Assembly (NCBI GenBank): GCA_030730025.1
Contig: JANQWC010000012.1
Location: 18,235 to 82,234, forward strand
Length of the DNA: 64,000 nt
Reading direction: 5' to 3'
From: Crocinitomicaceae bacterium
Lineage (GTDB): Bacteria > Bacteroidota > Bacteroidia > Flavobacteriales_D > Crocinitomicaceae
The position numbers and the translations under genes are program-made. Of the stretch, positions 37,203 to 44,877 are shown one piece after another; positions within the stretch are counted from its first letter, which is position 1; each line of letters begins with the position of its first letter. A model generated the notes under the pieces. It searched no databases and had not been told where the DNA came from. It saw nothing but the letters and a program-made list of their open reading frames with translations.

Positions 37203-38570
37203 ATGAAACAAATCTTACCAATTTTAATGCTCGCGCTCAGCTTTTTGAGCTTCAACAACGCCCGTGCACAATTTGTCGTGAACGTCATTACGGTTGACTG
37301 CAGTGGCCCAGGCGTATGCGATGGCTATGCCATGATCGACTCTTCAAACACCATCAATTTTACTTCTGTACTTTGGTACATGAACGGCACCCTCATTCAA
37401 AATGGAGGCAATGCAATTTATAACCTTTGCGCCGGAACATATTCTGTCAATGCAATGGGTGGTGGTCTTACCCTCACTTCTCCGTTTACAATCGGCACGG
37501 GCACACCAAATCCGTGTGCAGGGCTTGGCATGAACATTTCCGAAACTATGGCGAGTAGCCAAAACGTTTGTGACGGCAGCATTACCGTGAGCGTTTATGG
37601 AGGTACCGCACCTTATACGTATCAAATGAATGGCGCGCCAATGACTGGCCTTCCTAGTTTCAATAACTTGTGCGTAGGCACCTACAACCTTTTTGTTACA
37701 GACGCCAATGGCTGTACGGTGAGTCAGGCCGCAAATATTTTCTACGACACCACAAGCACCAATCCTTGTGCTGGTTTTTATCCGAGCGTAACCGTCACAG
37801 ATTGCAGCGCACAAGGTGCTTGCGACGGCGCTATTGATATCTCTTGCGCTACCTGTGCTCCATTTTATGTCGTATGGAGTCAAGGATCAACAACCTACGG
37901 AATCAACAACTTGTGTGAAGGCAATTATTCTGCTGTGGTAACAGATACCAATGGCTGCTCGTTCAGCACTACCCAATTCGTGGGCTACAACGGTGGCGGC
38001 AACATCGACAGCATCAATGTGGTTGGTACGCTTGCTACGGGTGGCAACATCACTGGTATACTTATGTCTAACTGGATTTACAACTGTGACATCGACATGT
38101 CTATGCTCGACACCGCTTATATGGTTTCAGCTACTTTTGGCAACAACCCAGCCAACCAAGACAGCTTGTATACCGTATGGTACATGGCTGATACAACCGG
38201 TGCGTTTACGTACATCAACTGTGCGTTTTATGCTCCATTTGCTGTAGGCACTTATAATTTAGTACTTCAAGTGTACTGCCCCATCAAATCTACCCCAATA
38301 TACTACAACATCATCACACAATTCGATGTCCAAAGTGCTGGTATAGGTTCTTTTGCTCCTGTTGCACTTTCGCTTTCACCGAACCCGGTTCAAGATGTCC
38401 TTTCTGTTCAAGGGCTTGAGAACGCTACTTACGCGATCTACAACCAAGCGGGTCAAGTACTTCAAGCTGGTGACTTCAAGACCCAAATCGATGTACGCAA
38501 CTTGGCCAATGGCAGCTACTTTGTCCAACTCAATGGCCAAATGCTTCCCTTCATTAAAATGCATCAATAA
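37203..38570 (+). CDS. Secreted SprB-repeat-like protein with type IX sorting tail
   Basis: A 455-residue exported protein. A signal peptide ends near NARAQ (about 23). Residues 24-270 hold about three Cys-containing repeats of SprB type, recognised by DGSITVSVYGGTAPYTYQMN and VGTYNLFVTDANGCT, and by the later EGNYSAVVTDTNGCS. The last 66 residues (390-455), beginning SLSPNPVQDVLSVQG and ending with FIKMHQ, form a type A C-terminal sorting domain. SprB repeats occur in the gliding adhesin SprB, but this protein is far shorter, so it is likely a surface or released protein. It ends at a strong bidirectional terminator. Confidence 0.88.
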   Translation: MKQILPILMLALSFLSFNNARAQFVVNVITVDCSGPGVCDGYAMIDSSNTINFTSVLWYMNGTLIQNGGNAIYNLCAGTYSVNAMGGGLTLTSPFTIGTGTPNPCAGLGMNISETMASSQNVCDGSITVSVYGGTAPYTYQMNGAPMTGLPSFNNLCVGTYNLFVTDANGCTVSQAANIFYDTTSTNPCAGFYPSVTVTDCSAQGACDGAIDISCATCAPFYVVWSQGSTTYGINNLCEGNYSAVVTDTNGCSFSTTQFVGYNGGGNIDSINVVGTLATGGNITGILMSNWIYNCDIDMSMLDTAYMVSATFGNNPANQDSLYTVWYMADTTGAFTYINCAFYAPFAVGTYNLVLQVYCPIKSTPIYYNIITQFDVQSAGIGSFAPVALSLSPNPVQDVLSVQGLENATYAIYNQAGQVLQAGDFKTQIDVRNLANGSYFVQLNGQMLPFIKMHQ

Positions 38571-38600
38571 GCGTTCAAAAACTAGAAACGCTCTCCAACG

Positions 38601-38630
38601 AAAAGGGCCCGCATAGCGGGCCCTTTTTTT
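38601..38630. terminator. Bidirectional intrinsic terminator
   Basis: AAAAGGGCCCGC pairs with GCGGGCCCTTTT around an ATA loop and continues into a T run on the plus strand; the complementary strand gives a matching run for the convergent VWD gene. Confidence 0.92.
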
Positions 38631-38652
38631 GTTTTCATCTATATCTCATGGT

Positions 38653-40257
38653 TTATCCTTTGCCAGATTTGACAGCTGGCATACTTGGCTTTGGTGTGGG
38701 TGCTGCTGGTCTTGGCGCTACTGGAGTACTTGGTTTTGGAGACACAGGAGCGCTTGGCCTCGGCGCTGCCGGAGCACTTGGCTTGGATACAGTTGGTTTA
38801 GGATTGACTGATTGTGTCGGTCTTGGTGAAACAGGTTCTCTTGGTTCGGCAGGTTTTGAAATCGAGTTGCCTTTGTCTTGTGAGTTAGGTTTCTCGGCGT
38901 TTGTATCAGGTTTGCCCATCGTTTGCGGACGGTTGGCTGGGTGCTTACCTTCTGCAAAGGTGTGCGCGTTGTTATTGAGAGCCGGACGCTCTACTTTATT
39001 GAGAACAGTACCTATTGGGTTAGGAACATTGGGGGTTGGCGGTACATTGGGAGCAATATTGAGATAGCCTTGGTCATAAATACAGCCACCCATTTCATCT
39101 GCCGGCACGCCCATTTGCGCGCAGCGTTGGCGCGCTTGCTCGCGGCTTTGGGCATCCATTTGTGAAATATTCATGTGCACTCTCGGAAAACTTCTGTCGG
39201 TAAAATAGGCTGTTGTGGTACCGGGGCGATAGTCAAAGAGCGTGGTGTTGTCGGTCACGCGCCAGTCTTCGGCAAAATTTTTGGCCAAGTACGCTTGGAA
39301 CTCTTGTTCGGCTAAACTATTGATTTGCGCCGCATCTCTCGAATCAAAAGCATAGGCAGAGGCAACGGAAAGCGCAGCAATATTGTTGGGGCGCGGCATA
39401 TTGGTGCGGCTATTGAAATCGTCGTCGGAGAAGCCATTGTTGTTGCCCAAAAGGCCTTCGTATTGGTTGCGGTCGCAATCAAAGATGCCAACCGTTACAT
39501 TGACAAAACCGCGCGCGCCAGAAGTGCGCACATCGATAACCGTAGTTTCGCCAGTTGGCCAAGCAATGGTATAATTGCGACCATCTAGGCGAATGACGCC
39601 GCCATGAGGAAGGTAATAACTTCTGCCTTGCAACTGAATTGGTTGGCCATTGAGGCGCAGTGGTGTTTGTTGGATGTCGTCTGGTTTATCGGCGGCATAA
39701 AAGCAAAGCCGGTCGCCAGCGATGTTCATGGCCACTGCCGCATTTAAGGAGAAATTCTCGTCTTGGGCGCGCTGACGCGTTTGCACTTCAAATAAACCAT
39801 TGTTGTTTTTGGACAAAACAAATTCACCTACCGTTTGAAATGAATAGGTTGCGCGGTCATAGGATTTTAAATGTGGGTCTCCGTAGGAGCGGCCATACGT
39901 TCGGCTGCAAAAACTATGCTCGAGCAGGGCTGCAAAAACGCCGTAATCCGTATTTTGGCTGTTGTTTGTGCTGGCCACACGTTGGTTTTCAAGCACCATT
40001 TGGCGGAGGTCTTGGCGTTCTTTGGCCGGGATCATGCTCAGCATTTCGTAGGGCGTAAAGTCTTCGGGGAAGGTGCGGTCTGGAATGGCTTGCTTGGTGG
40101 CCAGCGCCTGAATGGCTGCAGCTAACCAAGCGCCTCGGATGTCGTCCCAGCGTTCGAGGTGTTCTTTAATGGGGGAAAAAGCAGCACTAGGCGCTTGTGC
40201 AAAATGTTGGTTTACAAGCAGGCAGCAGCCTACAAATAGAAGTATTGATTTTTTCAT
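38653..40257 (-). CDS. Exported VWD-domain protein with proline-rich tail
   Basis: A 534-residue protein with a signal peptide (1-20, ending HFAQ). Residues 25-115 are a helical region of unknown type. From about 120, SYGDPHLKSYDRATYSFQTV starts a von Willebrand factor D-like domain, with GEFVLSK and later GLLGNNNGFSDDDF as characteristic strands; it ends near 300. A further stretch of about 100 residues precedes a tail (about 400-534) with many Pro, Ser, Lys and Ala residues in short repeats such as SAPAAPRPSAPVSPKPS. No sorting domain for type IX secretion is visible. Function is unknown; VWD domains often mediate adhesion. A TAATTTTG element lies upstream at 40298-40305. Confidence 0.8.
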   Translation of the reverse strand: MKKSILLFVGCCLLVNQHFAQAPSAAFSPIKEHLERWDDIRGAWLAAAIQALATKQAIPDRTFPEDFTPYEMLSMIPAKERQDLRQMVLENQRVASTNNSQNTDYGVFAALLEHSFCSRTYGRSYGDPHLKSYDRATYSFQTVGEFVLSKNNNGLFEVQTRQRAQDENFSLNAAVAMNIAGDRLCFYAADKPDDIQQTPLRLNGQPIQLQGRSYYLPHGGVIRLDGRNYTIAWPTGETTVIDVRTSGARGFVNVTVGIFDCDRNQYEGLLGNNNGFSDDDFNSRTNMPRPNNIAALSVASAYAFDSRDAAQINSLAEQEFQAYLAKNFAEDWRVTDNTTLFDYRPGTTTAYFTDRSFPRVHMNISQMDAQSREQARQRCAQMGVPADEMGGCIYDQGYLNIAPNVPPTPNVPNPIGTVLNKVERPALNNNAHTFAEGKHPANRPQTMGKPDTNAEKPNSQDKGNSISKPAEPREPVSPRPTQSVNPKPTVSKPSAPAAPRPSAPVSPKPSTPVAPRPAAPTPKPSMPAVKSGKG

Positions 40258-40297
40258 AGTTGATGATTTACTGCAGGCCGTTTAGCAAGTTTCGGGC

Positions 40298-40305
40298 CAA
40301 AATTA
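40298..40305 (-). promoter_or_regulatory. -7 promoter element of the VWD gene
   Basis: Minus-strand TAATTTTG lies 40 bases before the ATG and overlaps the stop of the upstream response-regulator gene. No TTG at the usual distance. Confidence 0.45.
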
Positions 40306-40974
40306 TTCGTTGAACTTGTAACCGATTCCTTTGATAGTAGAAATATAGTGATCGCCAATTTTTTCGCGGATTTTACGGATGTGGACATCTATTGTGCGGT
40401 CGCCGACAATGATCTCTGTACCCCAAACTTTTTCTAAAATTTGCTCGCGCTTGAACACAAAATTAGGACGCGATACCAAGAGGGCGAGCAATTCAAATTC
40501 TTTGCGCGGAAGTTGCAGTTCTTTACCGTCTTTTTCGAGGAGGTATTTTTCGCGGTTGATGTGAAAACTTGGGTTGGGTTGTTCAATAGGCTTGTTGTGC
40601 TTGCTGCGGCGCAACATGGCTTGAATGCGCGACAACAACACTTTGGTTTTGATAGGTTTGGCGATGTAGTCGTCTGCACCAGCATCTAAGCCTGCGATCT
40701 GGCTGTAGTCTTCGCTGCGGGCAGTGAGAAAGCAAATGAGGATGTCTTGGTATTGTGCATCTGCTTTGATGCGCTCACAGACTTCAATGCCATCGAGCAC
40801 CGGCATCATGACATCCAATAAGATAAGCGTTGGTTTTTGTTTTTGAATAAATTCCATGCACGCCATGCCATCTGCAACAGCATCTACATGATAGCCTTCT
40901 TTTTGCAGATTGTATTGCAGCAATACGCGGATATCTTCTTCGTCGTCTACAATAAGAATGTGTACTGGATTCAT
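40303..40974 (-). CDS. OmpR/PhoB-family response regulator
   Basis: A 223-residue two-domain regulator: receiver (1-120) with acidic residues Asp10/Asp11, phosphoacceptor Asp54 in LLDVMMP, Thr84 and Lys106, then a winged-helix DNA-binding domain (about 130-223) with RKEFELLALLVSRPN and DVHIRKIREKIG. The arrangement is PhoB-like. No histidine kinase is adjacent on either side. It faces another response regulator at 41156 across 181 bases. TAACTTTA lies four bases before its ATG. Confidence 0.92.
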   Translation of the reverse strand: MNPVHILIVDDEEDIRVLLQYNLQKEGYHVDAVADGMACMEFIQKQKPTLILLDVMMPVLDGIEVCERIKADAQYQDILICFLTARSEDYSQIAGLDAGADDYIAKPIKTKVLLSRIQAMLRRSKHNKPIEQPNPSFHINREKYLLEKDGKELQLPRKEFELLALLVSRPNFVFKREQILEKVWGTEIIVGDRTIDVHIRKIREKIGDHYISTIKGIGYKFNE

Positions 40975-40978
40975 TGAG

Positions 40979-40986
40979 TAAAGTTA
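40979..40986 (-). promoter_or_regulatory. -7-like element of the PhoB-type regulator
   Basis: Minus-strand TAACTTTA (one mismatch to TAnnTTTG) ends four bases before the ATG. TTG at 41003-41005 is 16 bases away, a little short. Confidence 0.4.
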
Positions 40987-41073
40987 GGGATTCTAAAATT
41001 GGCAAAAAGTCACCACAAAAAAAATTTATGAAAAAATTAACAAACCGACGTAACCCAATATTAAAAAAGCGCT

Positions 41074-41081
41074 TAACTTTG
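41074..41081 (+). promoter_or_regulatory. -7 promoter element of the RprY-like regulator
   Basis: TAACTTTG matches TAnnTTTG; it predicts a leader of about 70 bases that contains the hairpin at 41113-41138. No TTG at the usual distance. Confidence 0.5.
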
Positions 41082-41112
41082 TAGCACTAGTAGTAGGTTT
41101 AGGTTAATAGTC

Positions 41113-41146
41113 AGGAGCTTTGGTTTACCAAGGCTCTTGGCTTTTA
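41113..41146 (+). promoter_or_regulatory. Leader hairpin upstream of response regulator
   Basis: An 11-bp stem (41113-41123 with 41128-41138, two G-T wobbles) closes a TTTA loop and is followed within five bases by TTTTAT. It lies in the predicted leader, 10-43 bases before the ATG. It could act as an attenuator or as a leader structure; the T tract is short for a terminator. Confidence 0.5.
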
Positions 41147-41155
41147 TAGACGCTC

Positions 41156-41845
41156 ATGAAAATCAAAATCCTCATGGTAGAAGACGATATCAGCCTTGGT
41201 ATCGTTGTTTCAGATCAGCTCAGAGCCGATGGCTATGCCGTTACCCTCTGCGAAAACGGTGCAGAGGCCCTGCGTCGCTATCAAGAAGAGCCATACCATC
41301 TCTGTATTTTTGACGTCATGTTGCCGGTCAAAGACGGGTTTACCCTCGCCCGAGACATCCGCAAGCAAAATACCGAAATTCCCATCTTGTTTCTGTCGGC
41401 ACGCAGCCGCACCGAAGACAAAATAGAAGGCTTCAATGCAGGTGCCGACGACTACCTCACCAAGCCTTTTAGCGCCGAAGAATTACAACTGCGGGTCAAG
41501 GCGCTGCTCAAAAGAGTCAAATTACAACCCGATTCTCAGGAAGTCAAAGTGGTCAAAATTGGCCTCTATACTTTTGACACCGAAAATTTTACTTTGCAGT
41601 CGCCAAGTCAGTTGCTCACCCTTACCAAAAAGGAAGCGATGATTTTGCGCACCCTCTACAAATTCAAAAACCAACTCATCCCCAGAGATGTTATCCTCAA
41701 TTCAGTATGGGGACAAGACGACTACTTTGTTGGGCGCAGCCTAGATGTCTTCATTACCAAGTTGCGCAAGTACCTCAAAGAAGACACGAGCATCCAAATC
41801 AATAACGTGCACGGCGTCGGTTTCAAGTTCGAGTGTCAAGAATGA
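41156..41845 (+). CDS. OmpR-family response regulator (RprY-like)
   Basis: A 229-residue regulator with receiver (1-120: acidic pair at 10-11, phosphoacceptor Asp53 in IFDVMLP, Ser81 in place of the usual Thr, Lys103 in LTKPF) and a winged-helix domain with LTKKEAMILRTLYK and GRSLDVFITKLRKYLKED. It resembles the RprY group of Bacteroidota, which normally has a partner kinase RprX; none is adjacent here. It overlaps tsaB by four bases (ATGA). Confidence 0.9.
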   Translation: MKIKILMVEDDISLGIVVSDQLRADGYAVTLCENGAEALRRYQEEPYHLCIFDVMLPVKDGFTLARDIRKQNTEIPILFLSARSRTEDKIEGFNAGADDYLTKPFSAEELQLRVKALLKRVKLQPDSQEVKVVKIGLYTFDTENFTLQSPSQLLTLTKKEAMILRTLYKFKNQLIPRDVILNSVWGQDDYFVGRSLDVFITKLRKYLKEDTSIQINNVHGVGFKFECQE

Positions 41846-42510
41846 ATACATTCATCCTTCATTTAGAGACCAGCACCAAAATCTGTAGTGTGGCGCTGTC
41901 CCAAAACGGCACCCTCCTCTGCTGTCTCGATCAAGTCGGCGACGGCTACATTCACGGCGAACAGCTTACCTTAATGATCACCGAATTGCTGACCAACGCA
42001 CGTTTTCAGCTTCAAGACCTCTCTGCCATAAGCTACAGTTCGGGACCTGGTTCTTACACAGGTTTGCGCATTGGGCTCTCTACAGCAAAAGGGCTGTGCT
42101 TCGCTTTGCAAATTCCGCTCATCGCTATTCCTACCCACCAAACTCTTTTTCAAATTGCCAAAGAAACTGGTTTAACGGCTGATTGTCAAGTTTTTGCTTT
42201 ACTGGATGCGCGGCGAACCGAGGTATACATGGAAACATTTGACGCACAAGGTGGCAGCATACAACAGCTTCAGTGCGCGCTCCTTGAAAACACAGTAGTT
42301 CCAGAGTTGAGTTCAATGATTGTCGTTGGCGATGCCAATGAGAAAGCAAAAACGTATTGGAGCAACCCAGCGATTCAATGGTTAGACCAAGCGCTTTGCG
42401 CAAAATTTCAAGCCGCGCCCGCCTTCAAGGCTTTTGAGTTGAACGCTTTTGAAGACCTCGCCTACTGCAGCCCCATTTATTTGAAAGGTGCCAACGGCGT
42501 GCTGCTTTGA
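41842..42510 (+). CDS. tsaB: tRNA threonylcarbamoyladenosine biosynthesis protein TsaB
   Basis: Non-catalytic partner of TsaD in forming t6A at position 37 of ANN-decoding tRNAs. The 222-residue protein has the ASKHA-like FILHLETSTKICSVAL and the SYSSGPGSYTGLRIGLSTAKG segment, which are TsaB signatures. It starts at the ATG overlapping the regulator stop. Its last 34 bases overlap the 3' end of the convergent M23 peptidase gene. TsaD, TsaC and TsaE are not in the window. Confidence 0.94.
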   Translation: MNTFILHLETSTKICSVALSQNGTLLCCLDQVGDGYIHGEQLTLMITELLTNARFQLQDLSAISYSSGPGSYTGLRIGLSTAKGLCFALQIPLIAIPTHQTLFQIAKETGLTADCQVFALLDARRTEVYMETFDAQGGSIQQLQCALLENTVVPELSSMIVVGDANEKAKTYWSNPAIQWLDQALCAKFQAAPAFKAFELNAFEDLAYCSPIYLKGANGVLL

Positions 42511-44135
42511 ACAACTCTTTGGTTTCCTGCCGCATCTCTGACCCTTATTTCTATGAGCGTACCTGGTAAAAACGGCACCTCAAATTGGGTGCGCAAGAGC
42601 TGATTTTTAGCATCGTAATAAGCTGCAGTCCATTTGCCATTTTGCCAGCAGCTGTAGGCCGCCACCCCCGAAAAGTCGTCTTTGAGTATCCAGGTCCAGG
42701 CGCCATTGTTGAGGCTATCTAATTTGTTGTTGGCCTGCGGTTGCAAAGTGGGCGCGGTTTCATCTTTGCGCAGACCAAAAGTGCCCAGCGTTTTAGCCTC
42801 GGCACATAATTTACCTGCTTCAAATCTTGTCGACAACGGTGAACCGTTCATGGTGAGCACATACTGCGCGCCAGCCAAACTGTCTTTGAGCGCATAACTG
42901 AGGTGAACCGGGCGCGCTAACTGAACCTTACTGCTGGCAATGCGTTTGGCTGCTAAATCCATGTTCTTTCGAACGGGTTCAAAAAAGGTAAAGGAGTCTA
43001 TTTGTACTTGCCAGAGCCCGGTGTCGTACAGATAAGCTCCCTCGGGCAACCAATGACTTTGTGCGCTGTATGCGGTTTTTGCAGGCATTTTGGGATGCGG
43101 ATAAGTCACCCAAAGTTCATACTGACTTTCATTGCCATTGACATCGCGCAACATAATCGCAAAATGCGTGCTGTCCATTGCGCTTAGCTCAAAAGAACCA
43201 TTGCCTTCATAAGGGTAAATCGTGAGTGGGTTGTTCGGCGTTTTAAATAATTTCTGAAATTTCTTCTTAGAGAGCTGTGCATAGGTGTAATCGTGATGCG
43301 CATTGATGTAACGCGCGTCTTCAAAGTCGATTTCATCGAGCTCAAAGGCAAAATGACCCTCCATTTCTGTCCATACTTCTGCACTAAACAAACCGAGCGT
43401 TCTGCCGGCTTTTGTAAAATAATCATCGACGTGAATGGCCATACCGATGCGGTCACCTTCTCTCAGAAATCCTTGTGGCAACTGCGTCTTGAGATTTTTT
43501 TGTGAAACGGCCAGCACCATAGACTTTGTAGGTACTTCAAATCCATTTGGATCAACAGCATATAGCCGAATACCACTCAAAACAGGCTGGCCAGAATCGC
43601 TGACCTTGAAACCGTGCAGCAACGGATTGAGCGCGTGTTCCGTTTTGGTATCGCGCAGCTCAAAATGCAAATGTGGCCCGCTTGAACCGCCGGTATTGCC
43701 CGAAAAAGCAATTTGCTCTCCCTCTTGAACGGTTAATTGATTGGGCGCAAGGAGGATGTCTAGCTCATTTTGAAAGCGCACGGCGCTGGTATCCAAATAC
43801 AATTTTTGAATCCGCTCCGCAAAACGATTGCAATGCGCGTAAACAGAAGTGTAGCCGTTCGGATGATCTACGTAAAGCACCCAGCCGTAACCCACCGACG
43901 AGACTTTCAAACGCGATACATAGCCATCTGCTATGGCATAAATAGGCAGGTTTTCCTTGCCAGCTGTGCGGATGTCAATGCCCATATGGAAATGATTCGG
44001 TCGCAAATCGCCAAAACCCGCACTCAATTCGACCGGTGGCGCCATAGGAAGCGTCCAATTGGTGTCGCAATTTAAGATTTGTGCGCTTGCTGAAAGGCCT
44101 AAAAACAACGCGTAACTGAGGAAGTACTTGAGCAT
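42477..44135 (-). CDS. M23-family metallopeptidase
   Basis: A 552-residue exported peptidoglycan endopeptidase-type protein. A signal peptide ends near SASAQ (about 19). The LytM domain follows at 40-170, with zinc and catalytic residues in HFHMGIDIR (His50, Asp54) and GPHLHFEL (His155, His157). The remaining 380 residues are beta-rich and have no clear assignment, with several Trp/Tyr-rich strands. The start at 44135 is preferred over a reading that adds 27 residues upstream because the signal peptide fits. Its 3' end overlaps tsaB by 34 bases. Confidence 0.9.
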   Translation of the reverse strand: MLKYFLSYALFLGLSASAQILNCDTNWTLPMAPPVELSAGFGDLRPNHFHMGIDIRTAGKENLPIYAIADGYVSRLKVSSVGYGWVLYVDHPNGYTSVYAHCNRFAERIQKLYLDTSAVRFQNELDILLAPNQLTVQEGEQIAFSGNTGGSSGPHLHFELRDTKTEHALNPLLHGFKVSDSGQPVLSGIRLYAVDPNGFEVPTKSMVLAVSQKNLKTQLPQGFLREGDRIGMAIHVDDYFTKAGRTLGLFSAEVWTEMEGHFAFELDEIDFEDARYINAHHDYTYAQLSKKKFQKLFKTPNNPLTIYPYEGNGSFELSAMDSTHFAIMLRDVNGNESQYELWVTYPHPKMPAKTAYSAQSHWLPEGAYLYDTGLWQVQIDSFTFFEPVRKNMDLAAKRIASSKVQLARPVHLSYALKDSLAGAQYVLTMNGSPLSTRFEAGKLCAEAKTLGTFGLRKDETAPTLQPQANNKLDSLNNGAWTWILKDDFSGVAAYSCWQNGKWTAAYYDAKNQLLRTQFEVPFLPGTLIEIRVRDAAGNQRVVQSSTPLAPFK

Positions 44136-44178
44136 CTTCAAAACTACACAAGAAAAAATACAAAAACCTTCTTGATTT

Positions 44179-44211
44179 TTGCAGGATGTAAACGAATGCT
44201 TGTTAACTTTG
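44179..44211 (+). promoter_or_regulatory. Promoter of the zapA-rny operon
   Basis: TTG (44179-44181) and TAACTTTG (44204-44211) are separated by 22 bases. The expected leader is about 14 bases before the ATG at 44231. Confidence 0.7.
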
Positions 44212-44230
44212 TACAAAGTCGACGCTTAAC

Positions 44231-44545
44231 ATGACTGAGAACCTCAATACGCTCATAGAAGATATCCGCTCCCGCAGCTTGCAAATTGCAGCTGAACTGA
44301 AAACCGAACGTGCTCAGCACGAGGTGCTTCAAGGTGAACTGCGCCATATCCAAGCGCTTTATCAAGCCGAACAAGCTCAGGTAAAGCAACTAGAAGCCAC
44401 CATTGAAGAACTCAATGTATCATTGGCGGAGGCCCAAAACAAAGTCGTAGAGGTTCCTGTTGCAACAAGCAGTCGCAACGCCGAGGAAATCGACGCACTT
44501 GTGAAAGAAATTGAATTCTGTATAGATAAGCTCAAGCAAGCCTAA
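44231..44545 (+). CDS. Small coiled-coil protein upstream of ZapA
   Basis: A 104-residue, almost wholly helical protein. Residues 5-70 form a charged heptad-like coiled coil (LKTERAQHEVLQGELRHIQA and so on), and the C-terminus has a conserved-looking EIDALVKEIEFCIDKLK. It ends one base before zapA, so the two are coupled. By size, coiled coil and position it could play a ZapB-like role in division or partner with ZapA, but there is no direct sequence signature for that. Confidence 0.75.
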   Translation: MTENLNTLIEDIRSRSLQIAAELKTERAQHEVLQGELRHIQALYQAEQAQVKQLEATIEELNVSLAEAQNKVVEVPVATSSRNAEEIDALVKEIEFCIDKLKQA

Positions 44546-44836
44546 ATGAGTAAAGTAGCTCTTAAAATCAATATTGCTGGTCGCAGTTACCCGTTAAATG
44601 TACCAGAAGCTGAGGCAGAAGCCGTTACAGCTGCAGCTGCCGAAATCAACAAAGCCATTGAATTGCTTCGCAAAAACTATGCGGTAAACGATAACCAAGA
44701 TTTATTGGCAATGACGGCCCTACAATTGCTTACCAAAGCAAAAGCCGAAGCAAAACCAACTGTAATAGAGCCCAATTATGCCGACATCGAAGCGGCACTT
44801 GAAGCCCTCAAACAAGACTTGAGCAACGTTCAATAA
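44546..44836 (+). CDS. zapA: Cell division protein ZapA
   Basis: ZapA promotes FtsZ bundling at mid-cell. The 96-residue protein begins with [23 protein letters not shown], the ZapA N-terminal globular part, and continues with a helix containing [19 protein letters not shown] and [15 protein letters not shown], the expected long coiled coil. It is short for the family but of the usual form. It follows the coiled-coil gene without a gap and precedes rny by 41 bases. Confidence 0.92.
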   Translation: MSKVALKINIAGRSYPLNVPEAEAEAVTAAAAEINKAIELLRKNYAVNDNQDLLAMTALQLLTKAKAEAKPTVIEPNYADIEAALEALKQDLSNVQ

Positions 44837-44877
44837 CTTTCCAGTGCTCCCCTCTCCCGACTACAAATGTCAGTAGA

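Noticed and set aside
38690-38800. Short tandem repeat DNA as a phase-variable tract
   Set aside because: The repeats encode the Pro/Ser/Lys tail of the VWD protein, are imperfect and keep frame; no homopolymer or pure unit long enough for slippage.
44136-44216. N-terminal extension of the M23 peptidase by 27 residues
   Set aside because: It would run through the promoter of the zapA operon and disrupt a clean signal peptide starting at 44135.
44837-44877. 6S RNA gene after zapA, as in proteobacteria
   Set aside because: Only 41 bases lie between zapA and rny, too few for 6S RNA.
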